Origin: Hansfordia pulvinata
Lineage: Eukaryota; Ascomycota; Sordariomycetes; Xylariales
Assembly (NCBI GenBank): GCA_006538405.1
Contig: BJKQ01000003.1
Span: forward strand, 3,348,001-3,412,000
Length of the DNA stretch: 64,000 bases
Direction of reading: 5' to 3'
Part shown: positions 39,774 to 54,877 of the stretch, one piece after another
How the letters are laid out: each line of letters begins with the position of its first letter
How positions within the stretch are numbered: position 1 is the first letter of the stretch
The notes under the pieces: generated by a model
Databases searched by the model: none
What the model saw: only the letters and a program-made list of their open reading frames with translations
What the model was told of the DNA's origin: nothing
Made by a program: the position numbers and the translations under genes

Positions 39774-41781
39774 ATGACGCGCTCTCTGTTGCCGCATCTC
39801 AGCCCCATGTTTAACATTTGGAGCTCAGATAGCAAGGAGAACCACAACTCATTGTTGGTCAGCCAGCCCATGTGCAAGGCCATCCCCAGCCAGCTGCCGT
39901 TGCCCCTCCGCTGTCCGTCGTCACGCAGCCTCGCCCACCGCAGCCGCAGGTCCCCCATACCGCCATCGCGATAGCGCCGCGCGTACCTGCTGACCCTGCC
40001 GCGCCGAAGCGGGCGAGGGCCGACAGCACAGGTGATGGCCACGACTCGAGGCCGGTGAAAAAGGTCGCTCTATCGGCCGAGGAGGATGCCTCAGCACGGC
40101 CCAAGGAGGGGCCCGACTTCAGGCGCGCCCAGGAGACTATCGAGCACCAGTTCAGCCTCGAGATTCTGCTCAAGCATGATGAGCTGAGGCTGGTGAACCA
40201 GGAGCTGGCCAAGTGCCAGGTCGCCTTGGAGCAGCTGCGCCGTTGCCACCTAATCCCCTATCCAGTCAACGTGCCGAGTCCGGATCAGATGCTCAACACC
40301 GTCAACGGTACTGGCCCTGTGCTGCAGTCAAAGTCGGGCGCCAAGGTCCCTGAGTGGGCTCCTCCATTCGGCGTCACCGACGGCCCTTACGCCCGCCACT
40401 ATGCCAAGTGGCTCATTCCCGACCCGAAGTTCGACGGCATCCCGCACCCGACCATGGTTCCTGCCGACGGTTCCCGCCTTCGGACTTCGATGGACAGCAG
40501 GTCAACCAGAAACGCACTGGTCGAGCCCACCTCGGCACATGCCAAGGGACGTCCGAGCAGAGCTGGCGCAGGGCAGAAGCTGCAAGCGTTGTCGCAGGGC
40601 TATCCGCAGCCGAAGGGACAGGCTGGGCCCTGTGTCCTGAAGCGAGCCGACGGGAAGACAGTCAAGCTTGTCTGCAACGATTGTCACCGTGAGAATTTCT
40701 CCAGCACTCAGGGCTTCATCAACCACTGTCGCATCGCGCATAAGAAGGAATTCAAGAGCCACGAGGAGGCCGCCGTGCACTGCGGCCATCCCATCGACCC
40801 CCCTGTCGACAGTGCTGCGCAGAGCGCGGGCCCTCAACGACAAGAGAAGCCCGCCAATACCCCCATCGCGGTTCCAGTTACTGCCCCGCGCCAACTCAGC
40901 ACATGACGCCTCCAACCAGTGCTGTTTGTGGCGGCCAAGTGCACCCCTTTGCGCGCCAGGGCGCCATGGGCGAATCGGAGGCGTGCTTCTCTGTCGTGCG
41001 TCGGATAGAAGAGAGCATGGAGTTGTATCGTCAAGGGAAGCTTACAGGCGTGAGTGCCGTCCCCGGGGAATCCCAGGGCTCTTCTCGGAACCTCTACAGT
41101 GCTGTATCGCCATCCACCTCCTTTTCACCTTCGTCGGATTCGCCTCACTTGTCACGCCTTTTGCAAAGCCGCGGCTTCAACGGCGATCTCAGCCAACTGG
41201 TCATTGATGCGAAGACCAAGGTAGATCTCATGGACGCCTACTCCCCCATCGACGAAACAGATGACTGGGAATCCAGCCCCACGCCAAATAACGCGAGTGC
41301 GCCTGGTCAGCTCCCAATGACCGTGCCCAAAATGCGCGTTCCAGCAAGCTGCAGTATGCCTCAAGCCGCCGGGACGGGCCGGCCTTCGAGCAACAAGGGC
41401 CTGAACACTGACATTCCTTACTCCACTCCATTGCCGACTCCGGAACCCCGCTCGGTATCGGGTACCAGACCCAGCAACCTCATTGAAGACGACATGATGG
41501 TTGACCTCAGCCCCAACACAGTCGTCAGCAACAACGCGCCTTCACTCGTTAGCGACGATGGCGAATATGATTCGGCTGCGGACTCTGACTCCGAGCCTGA
41601 AGCACATGATCGACTTGATGGCCGACCCATAACTGACGTGGACGACATGGATATGGACAGTGACCATACTGGCTCGCATCGTCGAGGGTCTAACGGAGCT
41701 GCCCCTGGTACTACAGTGCGCTTCGGCAAAGATGACAGCAAGCATATGAACTTCGTCAGGCCGGTGAAGCAAGACTTGTAA
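39774..41781 (+). CDS. AHC1-like C2H2 zinc-finger protein, frame broken twice
   Basis: Related to Ahc1, a structural subunit of the ADA histone acetyltransferase complex (family knowledge). Three frames cover it and join into 669 residues if one C is added at 39885-39888 and one at 40884-40887; the joins then read KAIPQPAAVAPP and VTAPAPTQHMTPP. A proline-rich N-terminus is followed by a helical, coiled-coil-like stretch (HQFSLEILLKHDELRLVNQE, LAKCQVALEQLRRCHLIPYP). The single zinc finger is LVCNDCHRENFSSTQGFINH followed by CRIAHKKEF, with Cys-x2-Cys and His spacing. The C-terminal third is Ser/Pro/Asp-rich with acidic patches and ends in NFVRPVKQDL. Starts at 39774 (better context) and 39807 (MFNIWSSDSKENHN) share the frame; I chose the first. 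Confidence 0.8.
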
Positions 41782-44707
41782 TCATGGCCTGGAATACAGC
41801 CATGAAGCAGTCCTGCATCGGCTCGTGGCGGAAGCCGACTTACACTCGGTGCAACACTCTGTGGGCCGTCATCGACACCCTCTCGCAGGCGACTCAAACC
41901 TATTCCGACCCTTGGATTACACGACATTCTTGAAACAGACTCTTTTACTCTTTAAAAACTTTATTATCCCATTATTTCCCTTTTCCAGCACCAAAAGGCT
42001 CCGCACGAGACGACACAGGAAAGCTGGACTTTGCGGCCTGTCGACAGGGTCACGAGAAACGAGCGTGTGCCGGGGTGCCCAGGATTCTAAGCGAGACTTG
42101 TAGAATAGAATGAGAGCCGCGCATCAGCGGGGGTTGGGTGGACTTGGCGAACAGGCGGGCCGGACAGCGCAGCCACTGCTTTCTCGCAGTGCAGGCAGGA
42201 GTGGCTGGATCATTTGCGCATTTGGGTTCCGGGGTTTACAACGGTGGCAGGTCTGGGCGGCAGCATGATTCGCGATTTCATATATAAGTTGTGAGTCGGG
42301 AAGGGATCTCGAGACTGGCGCCACTCCCAGGGTCACGACAATGGCACTCCCACGTCATCCCCCTGTACACTGTACCTATACAGATAAACATTGTACAAAG
42401 AAATGAAGAACCCTTTCGGGTCTCGTTGTGCCTAATGTCCATCTGAATCGATGTTGCATGGAACCGTCACACAGATCCCTCGCTGTGACGGTTAAGTTGC
42501 TCCGCCCATCAATACATGTGGAACAGTGATGATGATGAGACTGTATCATGCGTTTAGTATTGTGAGTGAAGGAGAACAACGATCCTGGTCGATTGATTGC
42601 CCTCGAGTCTTCTCGGTGTTATTTCTCGGACAATCCGGTCGCGGTTGCCACGTTCCGACCAGAATATAGTTTAGTACATGTTAGGAAACCGCCATCTTTA
42701 TTGGTGATCTGGCGGCTGCCTACCCCATTCGAGGTTATTTCGTACTATCTTGGCATATGTGCCACGTTAACATGGCTATCTTTCAAAAGGGATCACCCTC
42801 CCTGCCTCTGTGGATTTACACTTCACAGCCAAGTAGCGACTGGAAGTCTATTGTACGTAGTGAGATTCGCATGTAACCATACTGATACTCGTCGTGTCTC
42901 TGTGTCAACCCCAGACATTGTCTGCCCAGTGCAGCGCTGCGGTCCACCCTGTTTATAAACTACAACTGCTAGGTCAAAATGATCTGGTTTGTATCCCGCT
43001 CATAGACTGTTCTTTATAGATAATTCAATCGTCTTCCAATGCTAGAATATCTCGATCATCGACGTGACGAGTCCAGTAGTTACAGTCTGTACAGGTTGTA
43101 GCATTTAAACCTCACACAGCCCGAATCTGGTGTATGCAGCATCAGCCCGGGCCAGATCGCAGACCAGGTTCAAACCTGACTAGCTCGCATAATCGGTTCG
43201 TGTATACTGCAGATACCGTAACGTTCAGTTCCTGTACCACTCCTGCATTTGAAATTCAAATATCTTCATAGATGTAAATCCCACCATCTGGGGAGTTCTC
43301 ACACGGCTGCCGCAACTCGCACCACTTGGCAGCATCCCCGCAGAAGATGACCAGGAGCTCTAATGGTGGAAACAACACAAAACCCGACCAGAAAGGAGAA
43401 GTTCCTCGTCTTCGGCGTATCTAACGAACATTCTTCAGATGGCACTAGTATCACGCATCTCCAGACGGTCCCAAGTCATGCACTCGGCGATATTTCAGTC
43501 TGTGCCATCTAGCTTGGGAGTAGCTTCTGCGCGGCCGTCCACTTACGTAGGTCATCCCCAGGTACGCGTTTCTCTCTCTCTCTCTATCCCTCTTAAAAAT
43601 ACAACGTCCATCACGTAATGGAAGCTCGCGAGCGCCTGCCGCCGGCGGAGGTGCTGCCCTTTGGCCCCGGAAAGCTGGAGATGGGGGAGACGATCAGCTG
43701 ACCCGCCATGCTCTGCAAATCAACGCACGATCCTCACAGGAGAAGTCTCATTCCTTAGAGTACGATAACAAGCAAGGTCGACGTTCGAAAGGCAGGCGAA
43801 TTTGTTGCCTTGTTGCGAGTCGCTGACTCATGTCGAAGAGGGGCGTGAAGGTGGATTGGGGAATGAGCGTTTCTCGTTTCCTCGACCATGTAAGACTTGC
43901 GTCCATCTGGAAGTTGACTGGCTGGACACTACCGAAGACGACGCAAACAACCGAGAAGGCCCATCATTAGCTATCCTGCTACAGTGACCCTGTCGGCGTT
44001 TGCACATGTTCCACCGCGACGACGGCGGAGTGTTCTGTGCGCCACATGGCATAACTGTCAGGTCATGGAATCCCCAACATCATGCGCCCACTGACTACCG
44101 ACTCTTGCTGGTTCACTTCAAGACCTGACCATACTTAGCTATATCCGACCACATTAAACTGGTCAGAACCCTTTCACCTCGAATTTGCAACCATTGGACG
44201 ACAGTAATCTTTGGATTGGCACATGGGCTGAGTTCGAAACTTGGACGCCTTAGTAGCGTGCCGCTACGTACCAGGGAATGCTTGACAATACGGTCTGGGC
44301 TGTTTCCCCTTAAAAACTGGCAATGTTCTGCTGGTAGATAAAACCACACCCTCAACCATTTCTCGCCATCTCTAGCTACCCGGCTGGTTCCTCAGTATTC
44401 ACTCTGATCTATATACAATGACATGCCGACTCAAGCATGCCTAACCCACCAGTCGATATACCTCCACAGCCAGCTCAATAAGGGACGAAACAACAGAAAC
44501 ACGGGTTGTGCGGATTGTGTAATTTCAGGGCTCGCACGGAGCCACCGCTGCAGGTGCATTGCACTGCGACAGTCTGGTAGCTAATGGTGGGGGCAGTCGG
44601 CATATTTGACGGTAAAAGATAGACGGCTGGGGGGGTAAAAAAACAAAAGACGAAACAGACACCTTCAAACACAATATGCAAACCCATTCCTCATGTCTCG
44701 TCGCTCT
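41782..44707. other. intergenic region between the AHC1-like and RSP5 genes (convergent)
   Basis: Both genes end here. The DNA is visibly richer in A+T than the rest of the window. A frame of 130 codons at 42566-42958 has no family similarity or codon bias. No repeat or transposon ends recognised. Confidence 0.5.
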
Positions 44708-47713
<3,006 letters not shown>

Positions 47714-49423
47714 GATTGGCGAGGGGCTGCCTTAAGCACGATCAGGCGTATGTGGTGGGATCGTGCAGGTTTGGATATGCAGATAGGGAGTCGGCAGGTT
47801 GCAAGATCGAATGCAGTCGGTGTTTGCACCGGGATCGGGTGGGCGATGTCGTGTCGCGGAGCAACGACGCCGGAGGCCGGAGGTCGGCACAGATGGCAGA
47901 GGGGGTCGAGCCGGATTGGTGGTGAGAGCGCTTTATTAGATGTATGTACAAGCTTGAAGAGAGGGGGGCGAGGAGCAGAGCTGCGACGCCAACCCAGACG
48001 CAGAGGCAGCGTCGCGAGGGAGCCGGATGAATGAGGGACTGAAAGAACCACACGCTTGATCAATCAGTCCGTTGTGGAGAGAGCAAGATTTGGGTGGGAG
48101 AGGTCAGAAGAGGAAAAGAGGTTGAGATGCATGCAGACTGGTGGCGATGCAACGGCCAGGCTGGATTGGACTGGCTGCTTTGGGCTGGTCCCTCCTTGTC
48201 TCGCCTTGACCCCCCCACGGATTAGGTAGAGCGATTACCTCCTGGGCGCCTGTCGACTCGGCCTCCAGTGCGCTGTAGGTAGTGGACGTGTCGCTGGGGA
48301 CCTTGCACTGGATCTACCTCGAGACGGGAGGGGGGGTTTGACTACCTCACTACTTGATCGTGGGCGGGAGGTACCCAGCGCATCCGTTCACATCCATAGC
48401 GGGTCCGACTTTCCTTCCACGAGTTCCCCCTAGTACCTACCACCTACAGGCGGGTGAGAGGTATGTATGGATGTACGTTGAAGATACCCAAATAACGTGC
48501 AGACCGCTGTCTTGCATCCCAGATTGACGCGTCACGTCTGGTCGGTCCAGATGCATATTGAGCTCAATACTAAAAGTGCCCCGGGTAAGTGAAGTAGGTA
48601 CCGTGTTTCTTGCTGCATCGTTCTGGTGCTGCCATAATCCGGATGGCAGCATGCGTGTGGACGGCGGGGAGAAGTCCTTCCGCCCTAGCGACTGGCTGCA
48701 CCGCACAGCTGGAGCTGGAGGCTAGCATTGGATTGTAGGTGGATGGCGAGTGAAATCTCAACCCCACTCTTCTCGGGCTGCCTTGGTTGGCGGGTCTCTA
48801 CTCGTACATAAGTCAAGAGAATCATAGATCACCCGTGGGTGGGAAGGTCATGGGTGGCTGGTCGCAGCGAGGGGTGGGTACGAGTTGGTCTGGTGGGTGT
48901 AGGCACTTCTCTAAGGTTCCAATGGCTGACAAGCCGACAGGATCCCCAGAGGTACCGAGAGCCCACCACTGCAGTACTCGTACCCGCCCACCTCACAGGG
49001 CTACCGTTATGAGGTAGGTACATGGATAGTAGGTCGGAAGGCTTTCGTACCCCCTGTTGAACGAGCTTTCAATTCTGGGCAGCTTGCAGGGAGAGAGAGC
49101 ATCAACCCATTGCAAACCTGCCTCGTACCGATCGATAAATGCGATTGATTGATTGAATGGCGATAATGCTCACGCATCGACAGACACGCGCACGAGGGCG
49201 CTGGCCGGTGCGCACGTGAGGAGGCTGTGTTGTCTGCTGCTGCTGCTGCTGCTCCGTAAGGCTTGCTTATCGTTGCGATCATCCTGCCCACCTAGCCGTG
49301 TCGGTCGGCTGCGTGCGGTCCCCCATCGTCTTTGGGCAATGGACTTCCGACCCCAATCTTCACTTTCTCGTGCCTTAGCTTAGGATATGACTAGGACCCT
49401 GCAATAGGGCGCGCGGGAGCGGC

Positions 49424-49462
49424 CAACAAGGCGTGCTGACGGGAAACAAGGCGTGCTGACGG
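49424..49462. repeat. 20-bp near-perfect tandem duplication
   Basis: AACAAGGCGTGCTGACGGGA is present twice back to back with one difference at the left edge. Intergenic. Confidence 0.85.
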
Positions 49463-50021
49463 GAGGCAGCCGCTCCGTCCGATCCGCGGGCGGACGCACG
49501 AGTAGTAGCACCTTGGTACAGGGGGTGCGTGGGCTGTATCGATGGTTCGTCCACCCCTGGTCCGGCTGGGGGGGCTGTGCATCATCCACCCGCTGGATGA
49601 CACCCGCCCAAAGCTTGGTTGATTCCCCAGCAAGGCCGTGGGTGGTAGAAAATGCAGCTTGGCCGTATCTGTGTAGACTCAGCCTCTGGTGACGCGGTCG
49701 CAGCGTATGGATCGCATCGCATCGTATCGTGCCGCATCGTATTCCCTCACACCTCTTGAGTTAGACTTGCCTACCAGGCACCTCGGCGGTACCAGATGCC
49801 TTGCCAACATCACTTACTAGATACCTCAGCTCCAAGTAGGGTATAGAAATCTCTATTCGTACATGTGGTGAGCATCAGTAGATACGGTAGGGACGTAGGC
49901 CTGGACGCTCGGCAGCACCACCACCGGCGCCTTGTGGCCTCTTTGACTTCTATTTTGACGATACGTCTGTTCCCCGTCCCCGCCGCTGCGGCCCAAAAAA
50001 AACACCTCAGGGGGTGGCAAG

Positions 50022-50058
50022 CCCCCCCCCCCCCCCCCCCCCCCCCCCTCTCTCTCTC
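50022..50058. repeat. poly-C tract, 27 bases, followed by (TC)n
   Basis: The longest homopolymer in the window, running straight into about five TC units. No gene is nearby. Confidence 0.9.
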
Positions 50059-51969
50059 GCGCGCATACCTGGACCTCTCTCACCCTCACCAGCCCGGCTA
50101 ACCGGCCTTGGCCCTAGACGAGCCGTTGCCAGTCCAGGCCGGGCCCTCTTTTCCCCTCTCCTGCTTCCCCTGTCGACGCGTGTTTGACCAGACCACAACT
50201 TGAAGGTCCGGGGCGATCCCCAAGCTCAGTTTCCAGGTACGGGTACATGAAAAAAGCGGGCGGTGGCCATTCTGGAGGAACTGACTTGTTCGAGTTATTT
50301 CCAGCTACCTGCTGTTGTTGGCGTCAACAGATAACCTACAGATATCCAAGGTGCGGACCGCTTCGTAGTACCGAGTGTAACCGCCCAGTCACGCTTGTTT
50401 TCCAAAGCATCCGGGTGGCCTCATCAGAACAGACGTCTACCTTACCTGAGAAAGCCCACTTGTCCCCTGCCGCTTGGGATCGCAACGTTTGGAACTTTGG
50501 TGTCGCCTACTTACCATGCCCCAAGCGGGGATGTCTCTAATGGATCATATCCCTTACCAAAGTCTTGAGGACCATGGCTCCTGGGTTATCTCGCTATAGC
50601 TATTATCAACTATTTGGCAAGCGTGCAGGAAAACAAGGTCACAGTCTCATGGTTATGCGATCAACCAAATGCCATGCCGACCGAATCGGACAGACTGCTT
50701 TGAGTGTTGTCCATGTAGCTGAGTAAGGTATGTAATTATATCAGAGTGTTGCGATGCGGCCAGCAGCCCAACTCGGGCTACTCTACCATTGATGGTGTTT
50801 CTGCTCGTCACCAAGTGAGCGACAGGGCTTCGGCTACCCTGCGAACCTTTTCTGTGATAAATGTCATTCTAATGTGAAATACAACTTGAAGCCGTTGGAT
50901 GTCGCCTGCTACGCTCCGTGGGGCATGTTTACCGGGTTTGTGATCACGGCATAAGACACGACGAGGGACAGTAGTATACTCGACACCTATTACCACGAGG
51001 TCAAGCTCCTGCCCTTGGCTGTGCTACTTTGGCACGTCCCCTCCGAGTGTTGTGTTGACAGTAGCATGTGTAGCAGAGAGGACGTCATTCGATATCAGTT
51101 AGAGGCCCAGGAGACAAAGATGACAGCTTTCAGGTTCCGTTGCTCGACGGGTCTTCCATCTGTCGCTTACCTTAGGGTCTCTTTCGTGAGCACCCACACT
51201 TGTTGTCATTGGCGCCGACCTCTCGCCAAGCGCTGCTTCACTTGTACAGGCATGGCGTGCGCGAGCTCAGCTCGGCCTCGCTCCCTGTAGGCGTTGTGAC
51301 AACGTGACTAATGACATCGACTCTCTCGGACAGGCAGACCATGGCGGGCGGGTGTCTGCACGGCGTGCCCTTTGCCCTTCTCCCCTGGCGCCTGAGAGGC
51401 TATTTGGCAGCTCGCTCATGCCATTGGAACCTCATAGACTCGCGCAAGCAGAAGGAGATAGGCCGGGCGACACTGTTCAGATTTCTGAGTGGCCTCAGTT
51501 GGGATTGTCCAGCTCTTGTGCAACCCTTGCCCGCCCTATCCCAAAGCGTATTTCGCCGCTCGGGACAAAGTATGGTATTTTGGTCTTGGGATTTGGGTTT
51601 CCAGACACCTTGTCGTGCTCCGTTCAGTTCTTTTCCTGTCTCTTGAGTTTTGTTCTTCTTTTGAATGAGATCTTGTGCTTCTTTCTGGGTCTGCTTCTGG
51701 GGTTTGCTTCCTCTTGCGTCGGGCTTATCACATCTTATATTTTTTTTTACAGAACCGACCAGTCCTAGTTTCACCCATCTTCTCAATATCACTATTCTCG
51801 TCGTGTCGGTAGCCGCTGAAAGTGGACGACCAGATTAGAGACGATGGGAACGGAGCCCGTTCCGGTGCAAACCAAAGCAGTCCGGCCAGTGAGCGCCGGC
51901 CCGGGCCCGCACGGCCCGTCGCACCACGGTCGAATGAAATTGCCTGCCAAGAGACCAGGCTCATCACAC

Positions 51970-52767
51970 TCAGTAGGGCTGGTAGCCGCCTCGCCCACGT
52001 CCACGGTAGCCTCCACGGTAGCCGCCACCGCGGGGGTTGAAGCCACCTCTCCCACCAAAGCCACCGCGGCCAAAGCCGCCGCGGCCACGGCCACGGCCTC
52101 TGTTCATACCCGGGATATTTGTCCGCTTGGGGGTGACCTTGATGTTGCGGCCTTTGAGAACGCTGTCATTGAGCACAAGGGCAGAAGCGACGAGGCTGGG
52201 TTCGGTAAACTCAACATAGGCATATCTGAGAGAGGACGACAGGTTTGGTACCAGCAGTCAGCAGGGAGCAACAAAACAGCGGACAGCCAATGATTCAAAG
52301 AGGAAGAACTCACCCCTTGGGCTGACCTGTGAACTTGTCAAGCAGGATAGTGACGCGGTTGATGGAGCCGCAGCTCTGGAAATGGGCCTGGAGATCCTCG
52401 GGGGAGGCAGAATAGTCGACGTTGCCAACAAAGATACTGCGGCTGTCGACATCGGCCTTGTCTTCGGCAGATTCGTGTTTCTTCTCCTTGTCGTCGAGAG
52501 TGGCTTGCATTGTCCGCAGCTTGTCGGCTTCTTGTTCCATCTCGGCGACCCGACGCTTCATTTCACTGAGCTCTTCCTTAACGACGCAGCAGCCAGGGTC
52601 AGCAGGGCCGTCCTTGCGCGTTCGAAATCGGAAGATTGAGGTATACACATTGATGGCAATTGTCGCTGTAGCTTTGTGAGGTGAGTACATACATCATCCT
52701 GGCCTTCTTCGGAGACAACGGGCTCCTCGTTGGCCGGCGGGTTTTCTTGGTTCTCGGTGGAGCTCAT
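51970..52767 (-). CDS. nuclear poly(A)-binding protein, PABPN1/Pab2 type
   Basis: Binds poly(A) tails in the nucleus and acts in polyadenylation and RNA surveillance (family knowledge). Three exons (52767-52693, 52612-52314, 52225-51970) give 209 residues. The N-terminus is acidic ([13 protein letters not shown]). A coiled coil covers about residues 37-77 ([20 protein letters not shown]). One RRM spans about 84-158, with RNP2 SIFVGNV and RNP1 KGYAYVEF, the latter split by the 88 bp second intron. A Gly/Arg-rich tail with repeated RGG, FGRGG and YRGG units fills about 168-209 and ends GGYQPY, a likely substrate for arginine methylation. This order (acidic, coiled coil, RRM, RGG) is characteristic of the family. 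The first acceptor (AAG before GAC) is the least certain junction; residues just after it (GCCVV) look slightly unusual. Confidence 0.92.
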
Positions 52768-54580
52768 GATGATTTCGGCAGCAAGACGTGGACGCTTTCG
52801 GTTAAAAGACGAGCAGAACGTTCCTAGTTCGGTCAGAGAATGGGGTCAGTTGAGAGGGGGGGGATGCGCGATGGCCAGCGACGGCGCGGTGATGGGGGCG
52901 CGCATTGAAACATCGGTTGGCAGGGCAGACGCGAAGTGGGCATGTGAAGCCGGAGGCTGTCGGAACGGCCGGATTCGAGTGGACGGACCTGGGTGATGTT
53001 GACGCGGCTTACGTAGAGGCGCGCAGCTTGGTGGTGCAGTTGGTGAGTCGCGGATGAAGGAGGCAGAAAGTCGAGGGACGGCGCCGAGGGGTGTGAGGCA
53101 AGCGATCAAGAGGCGCGACAGCGAGAGCTAAAGTCTAATCTGGCCCGTCCCGTCACGATAAGCTGCGACTGAACTAAAGGGAGGTACCTTATGCGAGTAG
53201 GTACGAGTACATGGGAGGAGCCTCCAAGGTACCAATGGGGCTGCGGGGGACGCTGCGAATACCGGGTACCTCAGAGACCCGAGCTGACGCAATCACCCGC
53301 GCTCCATGTACATCATCAGCAACCACCAACCGCATCTTCCTTCATCTCAGCACTTCCACACGGCCTTGAAATCGTCTAGGAGAAGATCGCCTCCATCTCA
53401 TCAGGTGCCGAGTACTCTCGTTGAGACCGAGTATAGAGGGGACTCCACCGAGTACTTGTGCTGTCGTATCTTGCCGCACATCCACCACATGCATACTTCA
53501 TGTTCCTAATTCGGCCTGTCTGCATGGATGGCGATCATCCAGGGCTCCAAGTTCATTTCTCACCATATCGTTCGTCATGCGCATTTTCTGTCGAATCCAA
53601 GCGGGTTATAGAAAGAGTTTGCCACGTTGGCGTACCTGCGAAGCAAACTTCTTTTCTTTTTCTTTTCTTTTCATGGTACCGAAGCGCTACCGTTCGTCAT
53701 GCACCCGATACCGAGACGTCGCCTCTGCAAATGCAAAGAGCACACACAAATTCGCACACGCGGCACTCCATCCATTACCTATTGATCCATCCGCGCCTCA
53801 AAGCATATATTAAGTGCTTATACACTCAGCTGGTTCCATGGCGACTTCCGTATAATCAGCAACTCCAGACGGGATGATGATGTGTTTGTCAGATCTTGCC
53901 CAGGAAACCCACAAGGTGGCGCCGTGCTGCCGCCAGATCTGCTCAGCTTATCGGCCTTTCAGCACCCACATGTCTGCGCTTAAGTATGGGAGTCATCCTC
54001 GAGACCATCGAAGGAGACAGAACGTCAGTACAGCTGGGTCCCTTGCCCCTGAAGCGGAAGCCTTTGCTCGGGAGTCGTCGAACCGCCCGCAGTGGAAAGC
54101 GAGCTGTCGCCAACCGCCCACATCCTAATGACCCTAAGCGCCAAAGCGTGGTTGTGCAGACGACAGGTGAGAGCATGGTGCGTCGCATCGTCACAGCCCG
54201 CCGGCCGCGAGACTGGGAACGTGAGGCAGCTTGGTGGTTTCAGACTGTCCCCGGAAACCTCCCATTCGACCGCGCTCGCTTGGCTGGTTACAGAACCAGC
54301 ACGGAGATGGAACAATTGCACCACCAAGTGACGCGGACAAGCCAACGTCTTCCACAAGGCAACCATGCTGCCCCGCCTCCAAACCGACCATATATACCAT
54401 CTCATTGCTGTTGCGCATGCAGATCATTCGCCACTGGTTCTCGTCTTCTCGGACCCATCTCCATGGTGCTTTTCATTCCCCCGGCCTCTGAGCAACACAG
54501 CCTTCCGACTTGAAGCCCACACTTCGCATGTATCACACGACAACACACCGGTCACCATTTATCTTTCCATCACGGGCGTG
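52768..54580. other. intergenic region upstream of the second secreted-protein gene
   Basis: Contains the upstream region of the poly(A)-binding protein gene (first 300 bp) and, at 54391-54396, TATATA, 185 bp before the secreted-protein start. A 205-codon frame at 53896-54513 shows no codon bias or similarity and is not called. Confidence 0.5.
54391..54396 (+). promoter_or_regulatory. TATA box candidate for the second secreted-protein gene
   Basis: TATATA 185 bp before the start codon at 54581, followed by a pyrimidine-rich leader. Position and sequence are the only evidence. Confidence 0.35.
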
Positions 54581-54877
54581 ATGCCATCTGCCGTCATCCT
54601 CAAACTTTTTTCCGTCCTTGCGCTCCATGCTTTTATCGTCACCTCCTTGCCGATAGTCACATCCAGCGTTCCACGTGTGGCTGTAGGACTTAAAGCTCAA
54701 GCAGGCCTGGGCTCTACTGCTGAGGGAGATGATCTGGCTTCAACCAATGCGGGATACAGCCATGCACTCAAGATAAAGCGGTCGTTGGAGGACTCCTGCA
54801 CCCAAGATATCCTTCTTCAATGTACCATTGGAGATGGCCGCCCAGCCGAGGATTGCTTCCAGGAACTGTGTCTGTGA
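54581..54877 (+). CDS. small secreted protein with Lys-Arg site and four cysteines
   Basis: An intronless frame of 98 residues. Residues 1-24 form a strong signal peptide (MPSAVILKLFSVLALHAFIV, then a polar Ser/Pro region). The middle segment is Gly/Ala/Thr-rich without cysteine. Lys-Arg at 66-67 is a Kex2-type site, and all four cysteines lie after it (73, 81, 92, 97; C-x7-C-x10-C-x4-C), with one residue after the last. Signal, spacer, dibasic site and Cys-rich end repeat the plan of the knottin-like precursor at 24.5 kb, but the cysteine spacing differs and I see no homology between them. I recognise no family. Several in-frame Met codons lie upstream; only the one at 54581 puts the hydrophobic core at the N-terminus. 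Could be an effector-like protein, or a chance frame. Confidence 0.5.
   Translation: MPSAVILKLFSVLALHAFIVTSLPIVTSSVPRVAVGLKAQAGLGSTAEGDDLASTNAGYSHALKIKRSLEDSCTQDILLQCTIGDGRPAEDCFQELCL

Larger units (their letters stand above)
47714..51969. other. intergenic region between RSP5 and the poly(A)-binding protein gene
   Basis: No supportable gene. It includes the RSP5 upstream region, CTG units near 49236, a 20-bp near-tandem repeat (49424-49462), and a C run passing into CT repeats (50022-50058). A hydrophobic tail in a frame near 51.6-51.77 kb comes from T-rich DNA. Confidence 0.5.

Noticed and set aside
51304..51768. 154-codon frame with a hydrophobic tail
   Set aside because: The hydrophobic residues come from T-rich DNA near 51.6-51.77 kb; the rest lacks any family likeness.
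53896..54513. 205-codon plus-strand frame
   Set aside because: No signal peptide, domain or codon bias, and it overlaps the likely promoter of the secreted-protein gene.
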